The notes beneath the pieces are model-generated. The model had not been told where the DNA came from, searched no databases, and saw only the letters and a program-made list of their open reading frames with translations. From assembly GCA_002480565.1 (NCBI GenBank), contig DLCK01000051.1, positions 169,189 through 233,188 on the forward strand: a stretch of 64,000 bases of DNA. The letters run 5' to 3'. The stretch comes from Phycisphaerales bacterium UBA7800 (GTDB lineage: Bacteria; Planctomycetota; Phycisphaerae; Phycisphaerales; Phycisphaeraceae). A program made the translations under genes and the position numbers. Shown here piece by piece: positions 34,709-43,516 of the stretch (positions are counted from its first letter, which is position 1; each line of letters starts with the position of its first letter).

Positions 34709-35863
34709 ATGCAAGTGATCCTACCACCTGACAAGAATTCGCCGGAGCTGGCGGCTGCTTTATCGCCGGCTGTTGATGCACTCAAAACGGGCAAGCTCGT
34801 GGCATTCCCCACGGAGACAGTCTATGGCATTGGTGCGGTGGCAACGAATGACGATGCCTACGCTGCATTGGTGGCTTTAAAGAGTCGGCCGGGGACGGTG
34901 CCGTTTGCCATTCACATGGGAAGTCCAGACGAGGCAGGGCGTTATGTCGACTTATCATCACCCATGTTAAGCCGCCTGATCCGACGGGTCTTCCCCGGGC
35001 CGGTGACGTTGGTATTGGCGGTCAGTGACGAGACGATTGCTGCCAAGTGCGAGCAATTGGGGATAGATCCTGCCAAAGCGGATCGGATTTATCACAACAA
35101 TACTGTCGGACTTCGCTGCCCGGATCATCCGCTGGCAAGTGTGCTGTTGAGCCCTGCAAATGTTGGCGGGCCAGTGGTGGCCTCCAGTGCCAATTTACGT
35201 GGTCAGGAACCGCCCAAGAATGCCGATGATGTTGTGGCATCGCTAGGTGAGTCGGACGCTGAATATCTCGTGGATGGCGGACAGTGTGTATATTCACGAC
35301 CGTCCACGGTGGTGCGGGTGACAGAAAATCCCAATGGATCAGCGGACTTTCTCGTCGAACGCGAGGGCGTCTTTGATGAACCGACGATTCGGCGGATGCT
35401 CCAGTGGACGATGCTGCTGGTTTGCAGTGGCAATACCTGCCGGTCACCCATGGCCGAAGTGATTGCCCGTAAGGTGCTTTGCGAAGAAAAAGGCATTGAA
35501 ATCGACAAGCTTGAGGAGTCGGGTATCCGGGTCCTTTCGGCTGGTACAACTGCCATGTCAGGCATGCCCGCAACGGAGCAAGCCCAGCAGGTGATGGCTG
35601 GTATGGGGTTGGATTTGAGTACGCATCGATCAAGAAGTTTGTCCGCGGAGATGATTCGTGACGCGGACGTGGTATATTGCATGACCGAGTCGCATCGTCA
35701 GGGCGTGTTGAGCCTGGTTCCCGATGCGAGTTTTAAAGTGGAATTACTCGACGGGAGTGGCGATATCGCTGACCCGTATGGCTCGGATGTGACAACCTAT
35801 GCGCGTTGTGCGGAAGTGATTCGTCGCCGATTAGCCCAACGCCTCAAGGAGCAGCAGGTATGA
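34709..35863 (+). CDS. Fusion of TsaC/Sua5-type enzyme and low-molecular-weight phosphatase
   Basis: Two enzymes are joined in 384 residues. The N-terminal part (about 10-215) is a YrdC/Sua5 domain, which makes the threonylcarbamoyl-adenylate used for t6A in tRNA; TETVYGIG, KSRPGTVPFAIH and PVVASSANLRG are typical. The C-terminal part (about 232-384) is a low-molecular-weight protein phosphatase with the P-loop VCSGNTCRS (nucleophile C239, R245) and general acid D355 in DPYG. Threonine 243 in the P-loop matches YwlE-type protein-arginine phosphatases rather than tyrosine phosphatases, which have isoleucine there. Its stop overlaps the start of rpiB. In Bacillus the ywlC, ywlE and ywlF genes are likewise neighbours. 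Confidence 0.9.
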   Translation: MQVILPPDKNSPELAAALSPAVDALKTGKLVAFPTETVYGIGAVATNDDAYAALVALKSRPGTVPFAIHMGSPDEAGRYVDLSSPMLSRLIRRVFPGPVTLVLAVSDETIAAKCEQLGIDPAKADRIYHNNTVGLRCPDHPLASVLLSPANVGGPVVASSANLRGQEPPKNADDVVASLGESDAEYLVDGGQCVYSRPSTVVRVTENPNGSADFLVEREGVFDEPTIRRMLQWTMLLVCSGNTCRSPMAEVIARKVLCEEKGIEIDKLEESGIRVLSAGTTAMSGMPATEQAQQVMAGMGLDLSTHRSRSLSAEMIRDADVVYCMTESHRQGVLSLVPDASFKVELLDGSGDIADPYGSDVTTYARCAEVIRRRLAQRLKEQQV

Positions 35864-36342
35864 AAATCGCAGTGGGTGCAGATCACCGTGCCAATGAAGT
35901 TGTAATGCAGATTGTTCAGAGTCTTGAAGCTGCTGGACATGAAGTGCATCAGTTGGGTGTTGCCTGCAATACCAATAGCTGTGACTATCCGGACCAGGCG
36001 TATCCGGTCGCCAAGGCCGTTGCCAATGGTGAGGCCGAAGGTGGTATCCTGCTTTGCGGGACCGGTATCGGCATGAGTATCGCTGCCAACAAAGTTCCCG
36101 GAATTCGCGCTGCATTGGTTCATGATGAAATCGGGGCACGCATTTGTCGTCAGCACAACAATGCCAACGTGCTTTGTCTTTCAGCTGACATGCTCGGTAT
36201 GCGGATCATTGAACAGATCATTGAAGCATGGATCACCACGCCGTTTGAAGGTGGTCGCCATGCCCGTCGCCTTGCCAAGATAACTGCCATCGAACAGGGC
36301 AAAGAACCTGCATCGGTCAATGAAGCTGACATTCCTGCATAA
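35860..36342 (+). CDS. rpiB: Ribose 5-phosphate isomerase B
   Basis: RpiB interconverts ribose 5-phosphate and ribulose 5-phosphate in the pentose phosphate pathway. The 160-residue protein has the family landmarks MKIAVGADHRANEV, the active-site cysteine C66 in LLCGTGIGMSIAANK, and H99 in RQHNNANVLCLS. The ATG lies in an ATGA overlap with the end of the fusion gene and follows AAGGAG at 35846-35851, so translation is coupled. A longer upstream start is in frame but would lie inside the fusion gene. RpiB can also act on allose phosphates in some bacteria. The neighbourhood matches the ywlC-ywlE-ywlF order of Bacillus. Confidence 0.95.
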   Translation: MKIAVGADHRANEVVMQIVQSLEAAGHEVHQLGVACNTNSCDYPDQAYPVAKAVANGEAEGGILLCGTGIGMSIAANKVPGIRAALVHDEIGARICRQHNNANVLCLSADMLGMRIIEQIIEAWITTPFEGGRHARRLAKITAIEQGKEPASVNEADIPA

Positions 36343-36423
36343 TGTAAATGTTGAACTTTTCGGTGAGCTTCCGACGGACGACATAGGCATCGTGAACGAT
36401 CACTAACCCGGGACCAGATCACC

Positions 36424-38037
36424 ATGACAGAACCCAACAGGCCGGTACGTGTGGATCAGGTGGCGTGGGGGCAGTTACTGCCTTGGCTTGCCATCTTCAA
36501 AACCTTTCGCATGGCCATCCGCCCAAGCAAACTTGGCGTGGCCTTGGCGATGTTGATCCTTGTCTTTGTCCTGGGGCATGGGTTGGATGTCGTCTGGGGG
36601 CCGCAAGCCATCCCCGGAGAAGTTTCTGCCTTTGGCACGATGAGTCGCACGGAGTTTGAAACATGGCGAGCCGATCAAGTTCAATCTCGTGATGCCCGCC
36701 TTGGCAGCATTATCCTCAGTGCTTCCTTTGCGGATGTGAATCGACAGCTTGCTGAAGAAATCCTCACCAAGCCCAATCGCTATCAATTGATTCGGGGATT
36801 GCTTGATGAGCATTTCACTGCCAAGCACGAACGTGTCACACAGCGTGCAGAGAGTCGGCGTAAACGAGGTGATGACGAAAGTCAGATCAAACAGGAGCAG
36901 ACCCAAGCACTCAATCGCATTGGCAAGGAACGAATTGCTGCATACGACAGCCTCACAGCACAGCAACCCATCGGCATCTTTCGGGCGACGTTTGAATACA
37001 AGTTCAATGCCTTTGATCGACTGGTGCAATCAGCCATCGGTCTGCGTTTTGGATTTGGACAGGTTCTTGCAGGTCGTGCGACCGCTCCTGATACTGTTGT
37101 GGGTTCATTGCGGTCGATGATTTACATTCTGCCGTGGTGGCTATACAGCATGCATCCGGGTTTCCTCGCATTGCTCTCGGTTTGTGTCTTGCTGATCCTT
37201 GCACTCTTTGGCGGGACGTTGGCCAGACTCGCAGCGCTTGATGCTACCGGCTCAGGACATGTCCCGATGACCGGGGCGTTCGGATTTGTACTCAATCGCT
37301 ATCTCTGGTTTGTCATCACACCTCTGTTGCCAGTGATCATGATCGTGGTCTTGGGCATCTTGCTGGCATTGGGAGGCTTGGTGTTTTTCAATCTCCCGGG
37401 GTTGGACATGGTTGGCGGATTCCTGTTTTTCATTGCGTTGGGTTTGGGACTTGCCATTGCAATTCTGCTGATCTTGACACTTGCTGCTTATCCACTGTTT
37501 TATCCTGCATTGGTAATGGAAGGTTCCGACAGCTTCGATGCGGTTTCCCGAAGCTTTGGTTATTTGGTCAATCGCCCATGGCACTGGTTTTTCTACTCTG
37601 TCCTGTCACTGGTCTACGGTGCAGTTGGATACCTGTTCCTGGGGGGCGTGATCTATCTGACTTTAAGCGTCACCCATTCAATCATTGATATGGGTGTGGT
37701 TACACAAATGGCTGACGAAACGTCCCGTTGGCATGCCATCATGCCGCGGCCACAACTTGGCCAACTGCTTTATACCTTTGACTGGAACGGCGGACTGGGG
37801 GTCACTGGCAAGGTCACCGCAAGCATGATCTGGGTCTGGAGCTTCTTTCTGACCACCATCATCGGTGCCTATACTGTCAGCTTTTTCTACTGCTCCAACA
37901 CCGTGATCTACCAACTGCTCCGCCAATCCAGCGAGAAGACACGTATGGATGAAATAGTTCAGGATGCAGTCCAACACAAGGTCTCAGAAAAAGCAACGCC
38001 TGATAAAGTCGAAAAACCAATCGGCGAAAAGTCTTAA
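36424..38037 (+). CDS. Hypothetical multi-pass membrane protein
   Basis: I do not recognise this 537-residue protein. One TM helix (LGVALAMLILVFVLGHGLDVV, about 37-57) is followed by a long soluble segment (about 60-210) rich in charged helices. At least five further TM helices follow in the C-terminal half (LYSMHPGFLALLSVCVLLIL, PLLPVIMIVVLGILLALGGL, LFFIALGLGLAIAILLILTL, FFYSVLSLVYGAVGYLFLGG and FFLTTIIGAYTVSFFY). The C-terminal tail is charged and cytoplasmic. The layout suggests a membrane regulator or channel-like protein common in planctomycetes. It precedes the btuF-btuC pair by about 100 bases on the same strand. Nothing links it to cobalamin. Confidence 0.7.
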   Translation: MTEPNRPVRVDQVAWGQLLPWLAIFKTFRMAIRPSKLGVALAMLILVFVLGHGLDVVWGPQAIPGEVSAFGTMSRTEFETWRADQVQSRDARLGSIILSASFADVNRQLAEEILTKPNRYQLIRGLLDEHFTAKHERVTQRAESRRKRGDDESQIKQEQTQALNRIGKERIAAYDSLTAQQPIGIFRATFEYKFNAFDRLVQSAIGLRFGFGQVLAGRATAPDTVVGSLRSMIYILPWWLYSMHPGFLALLSVCVLLILALFGGTLARLAALDATGSGHVPMTGAFGFVLNRYLWFVITPLLPVIMIVVLGILLALGGLVFFNLPGLDMVGGFLFFIALGLGLAIAILLILTLAAYPLFYPALVMEGSDSFDAVSRSFGYLVNRPWHWFFYSVLSLVYGAVGYLFLGGVIYLTLSVTHSIIDMGVVTQMADETSRWHAIMPRPQLGQLLYTFDWNGGLGVTGKVTASMIWVWSFFLTTIIGAYTVSFFYCSNTVIYQLLRQSSEKTRMDEIVQDAVQHKVSEKATPDKVEKPIGEKS

Positions 38038-38136
38038 GTCAAACCGTTGCGATTTAGCGTTGTAACTCACTTGCGACCTCCATCCAAGATTTCAGCAGAT
38101 ACAACCAACTTGCCTCCATCCATCAATCCACATAGC

Positions 38137-39060
38137 ATGACCGCCATGATAATACGTTCACTTTGTCTGTTGTTTTGTGGCTTTGTCCTGTTAACCGGTT
38201 GTGGTCGTGACTCGGGTGATGCTTCATCTGCTCATGTGCAAACCGACGACTCCCAGACTGCCAATCGCTATGTCACACTTGCCCCTGCGATGAGTCAGAT
38301 TTTGATCGACATGGGGGAGCAGGACCAGATTGTCGGTATCGCTCAGTTTGATATGACCGCTGCCAAAGACCTGCCGGTGGTGGGGAACTATTTGGATATC
38401 AACACTGAAAAACTCCTGTCGCTCAAGCCGACACATGTCCTGATGATGACTGGCAAAAACGGCACGCCAGACAGCCTAAAACAACTCGCCAAGCAGTTTG
38501 ATTTCAAACTCATGGCCTATGCCTATCCCGACACCATTGCAGATGTAAATCAGATTGTCGCGAAGATGGGCGTTGCCTTGCAAATGGAAGAAAAAGCCTT
38601 TGCAGCAGGTCTGAAAATGCAAAATCAACTTGTTGATTTATTCAATGCAGTCGCAGAAATGGATGCGGTTCGTGTTCTACCCGTCATTGGCACCGATCCG
38701 GTCATGGCAAGTGGTTCCAACTCCGTGATTGACGAAATGATCCGATGGATCGGAGCCATAAACGTTGCAGGTAATGCGCCTGTCAGTGCTCCGACCTATG
38801 ACCGTGAAAAACTCGTTACGCTCAATCCTGATGTGATTCTGCTGTTAATGCCCGATGCACCTGCCTTGGTTGATGGTCTGGCTGATCCACGTCTTAGCAC
38901 GTTTGTGGATTTACCAATCAATGCAGTCAAAAACAAGCGGATTGTGCTCATCAATGATCCGTTGACTTTCCTGCCTGCCACGACACTTCCGCGAATCGTT
39001 CGTCAGATTGCACTTGCCATCGATCCTCAATTGGCCGAGACTGTTTCGGATGCAAAGTGA
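38137..39060 (+). CDS. BtuF/FepB-like ABC transporter substrate-binding lipoprotein
   Basis: This is a class III periplasmic binding protein, the type used for vitamin B12, haem or ferric siderophores. The lipoprotein signal (SLCLLFCGFVLLTGC) places it in the envelope; the lipid would be on C22. The mature domain begins with RYVTLAPAMSQILIDMG, followed by the VVGNYLDINTEKLLSLKPTHV segment typical of PF01497 proteins, and ends with LPRIVRQIALAIDP. I chose the ATG at 38137 because it starts the lipoprotein signal; a TTG at 38047 would hide it. It overlaps the permease gene by 11 bases. The substrate is not clear: cobalamin or an iron chelate is most likely. Confidence 0.85.
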   Translation: MTAMIIRSLCLLFCGFVLLTGCGRDSGDASSAHVQTDDSQTANRYVTLAPAMSQILIDMGEQDQIVGIAQFDMTAAKDLPVVGNYLDINTEKLLSLKPTHVLMMTGKNGTPDSLKQLAKQFDFKLMAYAYPDTIADVNQIVAKMGVALQMEEKAFAAGLKMQNQLVDLFNAVAEMDAVRVLPVIGTDPVMASGSNSVIDEMIRWIGAINVAGNAPVSAPTYDREKLVTLNPDVILLLMPDAPALVDGLADPRLSTFVDLPINAVKNKRIVLINDPLTFLPATTLPRIVRQIALAIDPQLAETVSDAK

Positions 39061-40102
39061 GACACGCTCATACCAATACGGCTGGTACTGGATCGGCCTG
39101 CTTGTCCTGCTGCTTGGCGGAGTCTATGCCCTGCGACTGTTCTTAGGCAGTAGCGGTATCGGCTGGCCAGTTGGTGAAAATGCATCCTATTTCCTGCAAC
39201 TGCGATCACTGCGTGGAACCGAAGCGGTCTGTGTTGGCGCGGCATTAGCTGTTGGTGGGGTGGCATTGCAAGTCCTGCTGCGAAACCCATTGGCCGAGCC
39301 CTACATCCTCGGACTCTCCAGCGGGGCGGCGGTGGGGGTGATGTGTCAGATGCTCATTGGCTTTGACCTGGGCATCATGTTGCACCTGGGCGTGTTTTCA
39401 GGCAAGTTGGATTTCTTGATCGAAGCGCTTTCCAATCATCTTGGGGCGCTTGTCGGATCACTGGTGAGTCTGATCATCGTCTACCTCATCGGCCAACGCA
39501 AAGGTGTGATCGACCCGTTGGGTTTGTTGCTTGTGGGGGTGATCCTCTCATCCATCAATGGTTCAATCATCATGCTCATCAACTATCTGCCTAGCCCCGC
39601 AGGTCTTCGTGAAGACCTTGCCCGTTGGATGATGGGATACCTCCATGAGTCTTTGCCAGTTTCCACCGTATGGACAATCTGCGTGATCACTGGTATTGGT
39701 ATTGCCATCCTCTGGACACTTGCCGGTGATATGGATGCGGCCACTTTCCCCTCCGAAGAAGCACACAGTTTGGGGGTCCGACTCAAACGTCTGCGAATCA
39801 TCCTGTTTGTCATCGCTGGCATGCTTGCGTCCGGTGCGGTGGTACTTGCTGGCCCTGTAGCTTTCGTCGGACTGGTCTGCCCGCATGTCGCACGCTTACT
39901 CGTTGGCCCAACGCACATCCGAGTTATCCCAGCATCAGCGCTTTGTGGCGCAATCCTCATTCTCGTCGCTGACTGCTTTAGCACCTGGATCGACATCCTC
40001 ACCAACCGTGGACGCCTGCCCATCGGCATCTTCACTGCCGTCATCGGTGGCATCAGCTTCCTCTGGCTTCTCCGCCCCCAACTAGGTCGCAGTAACAGCT
40101 GA
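39050..40102 (+). CDS. FecCD/BtuC-family ABC transporter permease
   Basis: This 350-residue permease of the BtuC/FecCD family has about ten TM helices. Conserved features include the RGTEAVCVGAALAVGGVALQ helix, NPLAEPYILGLSSGAAVG, and the cytoplasmic loop near FVGLVCPHVARLLVG, followed by the NRGRLPIGIFTAVIGG segment. The gene overlaps the end of the binding-protein gene, so the two are coupled. No ATP-binding subunit (BtuD/FecE type) follows: the next gene is pyrF after a repeat pair. The ATPase must be encoded elsewhere, or shared with another system. The ATG at 39050 fits the overlap; the upstream ATG at 39008 lies deep in the preceding gene. Confidence 0.92.
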   Translation: MQSETRSYQYGWYWIGLLVLLLGGVYALRLFLGSSGIGWPVGENASYFLQLRSLRGTEAVCVGAALAVGGVALQVLLRNPLAEPYILGLSSGAAVGVMCQMLIGFDLGIMLHLGVFSGKLDFLIEALSNHLGALVGSLVSLIIVYLIGQRKGVIDPLGLLLVGVILSSINGSIIMLINYLPSPAGLREDLARWMMGYLHESLPVSTVWTICVITGIGIAILWTLAGDMDAATFPSEEAHSLGVRLKRLRIILFVIAGMLASGAVVLAGPVAFVGLVCPHVARLLVGPTHIRVIPASALCGAILILVADCFSTWIDILTNRGRLPIGIFTAVIGGISFLWLLRPQLGRSNS

Positions 40103-40145
40103 AAACCAGTAAGATATCCCCGTTTGGTCTTACCAAAGACCATCA

Positions 40146-40178
40146 TTTACCACAGAGTCACAGAGACACAGAGAAATC
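40146..40178 (+). repeat. ACCACAGAGTCACAGAG-type repeat, left copy
   Basis: ACCACAGAGTCACAGAGACA followed by CAGAG is the inverted counterpart of 40208-40238, with only about 30 bases between them. It belongs to the same family as the larger pair at 50793-51605. Confidence 0.85.
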
Positions 40179-40207
40179 CAAACAGAGATTTCTTTTGCCT
40201 TTTGTCT

Positions 40208-40238
40208 TAACTCTGTGCCTCTGTGACTCTGTGGTTTA
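40208..40238 (-). repeat. ACCACAGAGTCACAGAG-type repeat, right copy
   Basis: Reverse complement of 40146-40178 with one mismatch over about 25 bases. The pair encloses no gene and forms one large hairpin that could end transcription from btuC. Confidence 0.85.
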
Positions 40239-40260
40239 GCCATGGACTAGATGAAGGAAT

Positions 40261-41184
40261 ATGAGCCTGATGCATTTTGCCGACCGACTGCTTGACGCGA
40301 TTACCCGAAAAGGTTCACCCGTATGTGTTGGGATCGATCCGGTGATCGAAAAACTCCCTCGTGAACTGCAGCCATCGACCAATGGTTCATCTGAAGTGAA
40401 CATCAACGAAGCCGTCGCTGCGATCACCAGTTGGACGCGCGATGTGCTCGAAGCGGTTGTCGATCATGTCCCGGTCGTCAAGTTCCAGTCTGCCTGTTTT
40501 GAACGCTACCTTTGGGAAGGCGTTGAAGCGCTGCATCGGCTCATTCACCTGGCGCACGAGATGGGTTTCGTGGTGGTCTGTGATGCCAAGCGTGGCGACA
40601 TCGGTATCAGTTCCTCGCATTATGCAGCAGGCAACCTCGCCGACTCCAACCTTCAAGGTGTCGGTACACTCAAAGGCGCGGACTCATTGACCGTCAATGG
40701 TTACATGGGGCATGACTGTCTTCAGCCGTTTATTGATGTAGCTATGCCTCAGAAAAAAGGGTTGTTCGCACTGGTCCGCACCTCCAATCCCGGCGGTGAT
40801 CGTCTGCAAACTTTGAAGCTCGCAGATGGTCGTCAGATGGTCGATGAGATGGCTGCCTTTGTCGCTGAACTCGGTGAGCAATCCGTGGGCAACTGTGGCT
40901 ACAGCCTGCTCGGCGCGGTGGTTGGTGCCACGAAGGTCGAAGACATTGCCCGACTGCGAAAGCTCATGCCTCAGCAAATCTTCCTCGTCCCCGGCTACGG
41001 TGCCCAGGGCGGCGGAGCCGAAGACGTCAAAGCCAGCTTCAAGGAAGACGGCACCGGCGCGATCATCACCGCCAGCCGATCCGTGATCTACGCTCACACC
41101 CGTCTGCCGGATCTTGATTGGAAAGATGCCGTCGCCCAAGGTGCCGCGGAACTTAATAGTGAGATTCGTGAGATTCTGGGTTGA
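40261..41184 (+). CDS. pyrF: Orotidine 5'-phosphate decarboxylase (type 2)
   Basis: PyrF makes UMP from orotidine monophosphate, the last step of pyrimidine synthesis. The 307-residue chain is of the longer, type 2 class. The catalytic segment reads VVVCDAKRGDIGISS, with the D-x-K-x-x-D set, and is preceded by VKFQSACFERY. The phosphate-site segment VGATKVEDIARLR and FLVPGYGAQGG near the C-terminus complete the active site. GAAGGA precedes the ATG at 40261. It stands alone; a dihydroorotate-dehydrogenase-like gene lies about 2.3 kb away but is linked to nifJ. A GCCAAG-family repeat follows at 41193. Confidence 0.95.
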   Translation: MSLMHFADRLLDAITRKGSPVCVGIDPVIEKLPRELQPSTNGSSEVNINEAVAAITSWTRDVLEAVVDHVPVVKFQSACFERYLWEGVEALHRLIHLAHEMGFVVVCDAKRGDIGISSSHYAAGNLADSNLQGVGTLKGADSLTVNGYMGHDCLQPFIDVAMPQKKGLFALVRTSNPGGDRLQTLKLADGRQMVDEMAAFVAELGEQSVGNCGYSLLGAVVGATKVEDIARLRKLMPQQIFLVPGYGAQGGGAEDVKASFKEDGTGAIITASRSVIYAHTRLPDLDWKDAVAQGAAELNSEIREILG

Positions 41185-41192
41185 GTTTTTTT

Positions 41193-41230
41193 AACCGCCA
41201 AGACGCCAAGAACGCCAAGGTCGGAGAGAG
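41193..41230 (+). repeat. GCCAAG-family repeat, single copy
   Basis: AACCGCCAAGACGCCAAGAA followed by CGCCAAGGTCGGAGAGAG is nearly identical to 25721-25757. No inverted partner is seen before the next gene at 41351. Confidence 0.8.
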
Positions 41231-41350
41231 AGATAGCAAGACATTTTTTACATTAAAGTCGCAAGGAATTCTGGCGTTTCACAGTGAATATATTTCGTCT
41301 TCAGAAAACAACAGGTAGACTTACTTGTGTTTGTAGATGAATACGAAAGC

Positions 41351-43063
41351 CTAGTTGGGGCTTGAAGGTGCAATGATAAAGCCACCTGTTGGTTCGTCGG
41401 GTTTTAATAACTTTAGACGTTTATCAGGCTCAGGTGTTGCGGGTAAGGCACTGTCCCAGGATTGAATGCCTTTGACTGGTACATGCAGTTGGAGCATTGA
41501 GTCGGTTGTGAATATTTTGGTTTCCACTGTTCGTAGTGGATGCAAGCCAGCGTCAGTACCGGGCGTCTGCCAAAGTGGGCGTCCTTTTGCCAAGCTGATT
41601 CCTGTCCAGAATACAAAGATAAAACATGGAGCCAGCAGCAAAAGGTAAATGCGTTTGGCTGGCATGTGGTTTTGAAGCATCGCCACAGATAGCCCCAGTG
41701 TCAGGAACCAGATCGTGCCAGCAGCAAATCGAGGGGCTGGTGCAGTAACAAACCATGCAGCAAGTGCGATAAGACTGGGGAATAAGACGAAAACCCACAG
41801 CCACATTGTTGGGCCGCTTAGACGTGATTTGATTTTACTGCCATTAAACAAGATCACACCGAAGTTGATTCCCAAGAAGATGACAGGCAAGATTGAATAT
41901 TCAGCTTGATAGCGGAACCATGTGTATAACCACGAACCAATCCATGATCCGGTCTGAGGGCCGTCATTCCATTTGGCATAGGATTCAATGAATTCTTTTG
42001 CCTCAATAAGTTTTTCGGGGGGAACTTTCCAAGGTACTAAAAAGCTAAGCAGTGGGGATGGATAGAGTACATATCCAGTGAGTAAAATATTTCGCCAACA
42101 CCAGACACCAACAAGCAACACGGAAAAAAGCAGAGGCCAATACAAGGTTTTAACTGTTTTTTGTTGCCATACCAAATAGAGGATACAGATAAAAAATGGA
42201 CCAGCAATAAACAACGCTGAAACTTTATGCGTTACCGCAAGTCCAAGGAGTATCACTGAAACACACACGCCACTTCGGTTAGGCTCATGAGTCAATTGGC
42301 TTAGCAGGTACATTCCAGTGACGAGAATGATCAACATCGTTGATGTGTCTGTACCGAGACTGGCGATATGATCGGTCATACTAGAAAACACCAATACCGG
42401 CCCCAGTACCATGATGCTGTAAAGTCCCCACATGGATTTTCGCCCACGGAGCATTCGCATGGATTCGCCTAAGGCTGGAATCAAAAGGCCACAGACAAGG
42501 ATGCCAAAAGCCAGATGAGATGATCGACCTCGCCAGAATCCAAACTCGAATACTGATGGTAAAAGCATGCTTGAACTGTTGAATCCAAGTCGATGATGTA
42601 GATTGGCCAACCCTGTCACAATGGGGTAATCACTTGCCCAGCGTACTGCATTAAGGTGGTAATAACCTGTGTCAAACGCCGTTGGAACGCCCATTGCCAT
42701 ATTAGCCAGCCACACGGTAATGCATGTCATTAATACAAGATTAATGAGTATCTTGCCTGATGAGAGATGGCTTCGGCTTCGTTGGATATATCGTTTGGTC
42801 TGCCTGCGATGTCGCCACCAACCCAGTCCACCAACGAAGATCAGAATAGGTGCAGACCAAGGTGCTATAGGCAAAAACAAATGCCAAATTTGAAGAAACG
42901 CAATCGAGGTCGCATATCCGAGCCAAAAGGTCATGGATAATTGCCGCCATCGTATGGGACGGTTCCAACTCCTTGGCCAGATGAACAGACCCAGACCACA
43001 CATAATTAGGCCTGTTGAAATCCATGTGGACCACAAGAATAACCAGGACATAATAAAGTTCAT
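41351..43063 (-). CDS. Polytopic membrane protein, GT-C-like
   Basis: This 570-residue membrane protein has roughly twelve TM helices. It looks like a GT-C-type glycosyltransferase or related membrane enzyme. An early periplasmic loop contains the text AFDTGYYHLNAVRWASDYP, with an aspartate and Y-H pair that resembles the catalytic loop of that fold, and a C-terminal soluble tail follows (SMLQLHVPVKGIQSWDSALP). Long hydrophobic stretches such as STMLIILVTGMYLLSQL and SVLLVGVWCWRNILLTGYVL are typical TM helices. No family assignment is firm. It has no obvious operon partner: pyrF is convergent and the next gene upstream is about 450 bases away. A role in surface-sugar assembly is inference only. 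Confidence 0.7.
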   Translation of the reverse strand: MNFIMSWLFLWSTWISTGLIMCGLGLFIWPRSWNRPIRWRQLSMTFWLGYATSIAFLQIWHLFLPIAPWSAPILIFVGGLGWWRHRRQTKRYIQRSRSHLSSGKILINLVLMTCITVWLANMAMGVPTAFDTGYYHLNAVRWASDYPIVTGLANLHHRLGFNSSSMLLPSVFEFGFWRGRSSHLAFGILVCGLLIPALGESMRMLRGRKSMWGLYSIMVLGPVLVFSSMTDHIASLGTDTSTMLIILVTGMYLLSQLTHEPNRSGVCVSVILLGLAVTHKVSALFIAGPFFICILYLVWQQKTVKTLYWPLLFSVLLVGVWCWRNILLTGYVLYPSPLLSFLVPWKVPPEKLIEAKEFIESYAKWNDGPQTGSWIGSWLYTWFRYQAEYSILPVIFLGINFGVILFNGSKIKSRLSGPTMWLWVFVLFPSLIALAAWFVTAPAPRFAAGTIWFLTLGLSVAMLQNHMPAKRIYLLLLAPCFIFVFWTGISLAKGRPLWQTPGTDAGLHPLRTVETKIFTTDSMLQLHVPVKGIQSWDSALPATPEPDKRLKLLKPDEPTGGFIIAPSSPN

Positions 43064-43390
43064 TGCGCTAACTTTCCCACCGTATCAATCTATGATTTTG
43101 AACGTCATGCGAGTGATTCATACCACGTAATAACGCGATGAGAAAATTGATTTGCATTTCAACTCATTTTTTTGCCGTTACATAGCGACCAGACGTTATG
43201 AGTGGAAGATGAACAGGCCAGAATGTCGTTTTATTGCAATGCGTTTTCCCGTTTGTCTTACATGAAAAGTTGCGACTGAGGTATCGTTATAAAGACATGT
43301 GGTAACCACGAGTTTATATAACTGCTGAATTCTATTTTTGAAATTACATTGACGAACAGGCAAAAATGGCGTTGATATTGAAGAAAAACA
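43064..43390. other. AT-rich intergenic stretch
   Basis: About 330 bases between the membrane-protein start and the terminator of the dihydroorotate-dehydrogenase-like gene. I see no credible gene; the short frames here lack ribosome binding sites and family features. The promoter of the membrane-protein gene must lie near 43080-43150. Confidence 0.4.
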
Positions 43391-43430
43391 AACAACCCGC
43401 AATGTGTTGACCACACTGCGGGTTGTTTTA
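43391..43430 (-). terminator. Terminator of the dihydroorotate dehydrogenase-like gene
   Basis: AACAACCCGCA pairs with TGCGGGTTGTT over a 15-base loop. Read on the minus strand the stem is followed by TTTGTTTTTC, and on the plus strand by TTTTATTC, so it could work in both directions. Confidence 0.88.
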
Positions 43431-43516
43431 TTCTGTTGCCTGAATCAAGCGTTTTACTGAATTGTCAAATCTCACGAACCATACCGGGTATGATTCGCAA
43501 TAGAAACTTCCGGGAG

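Noticed and set aside
38038..38136. Possible cobalamin riboswitch before the btuF-like gene
   Set aside because: The gap is only about 100 bases and lacks the GCCACTG B12-box-like element and the expected stems.
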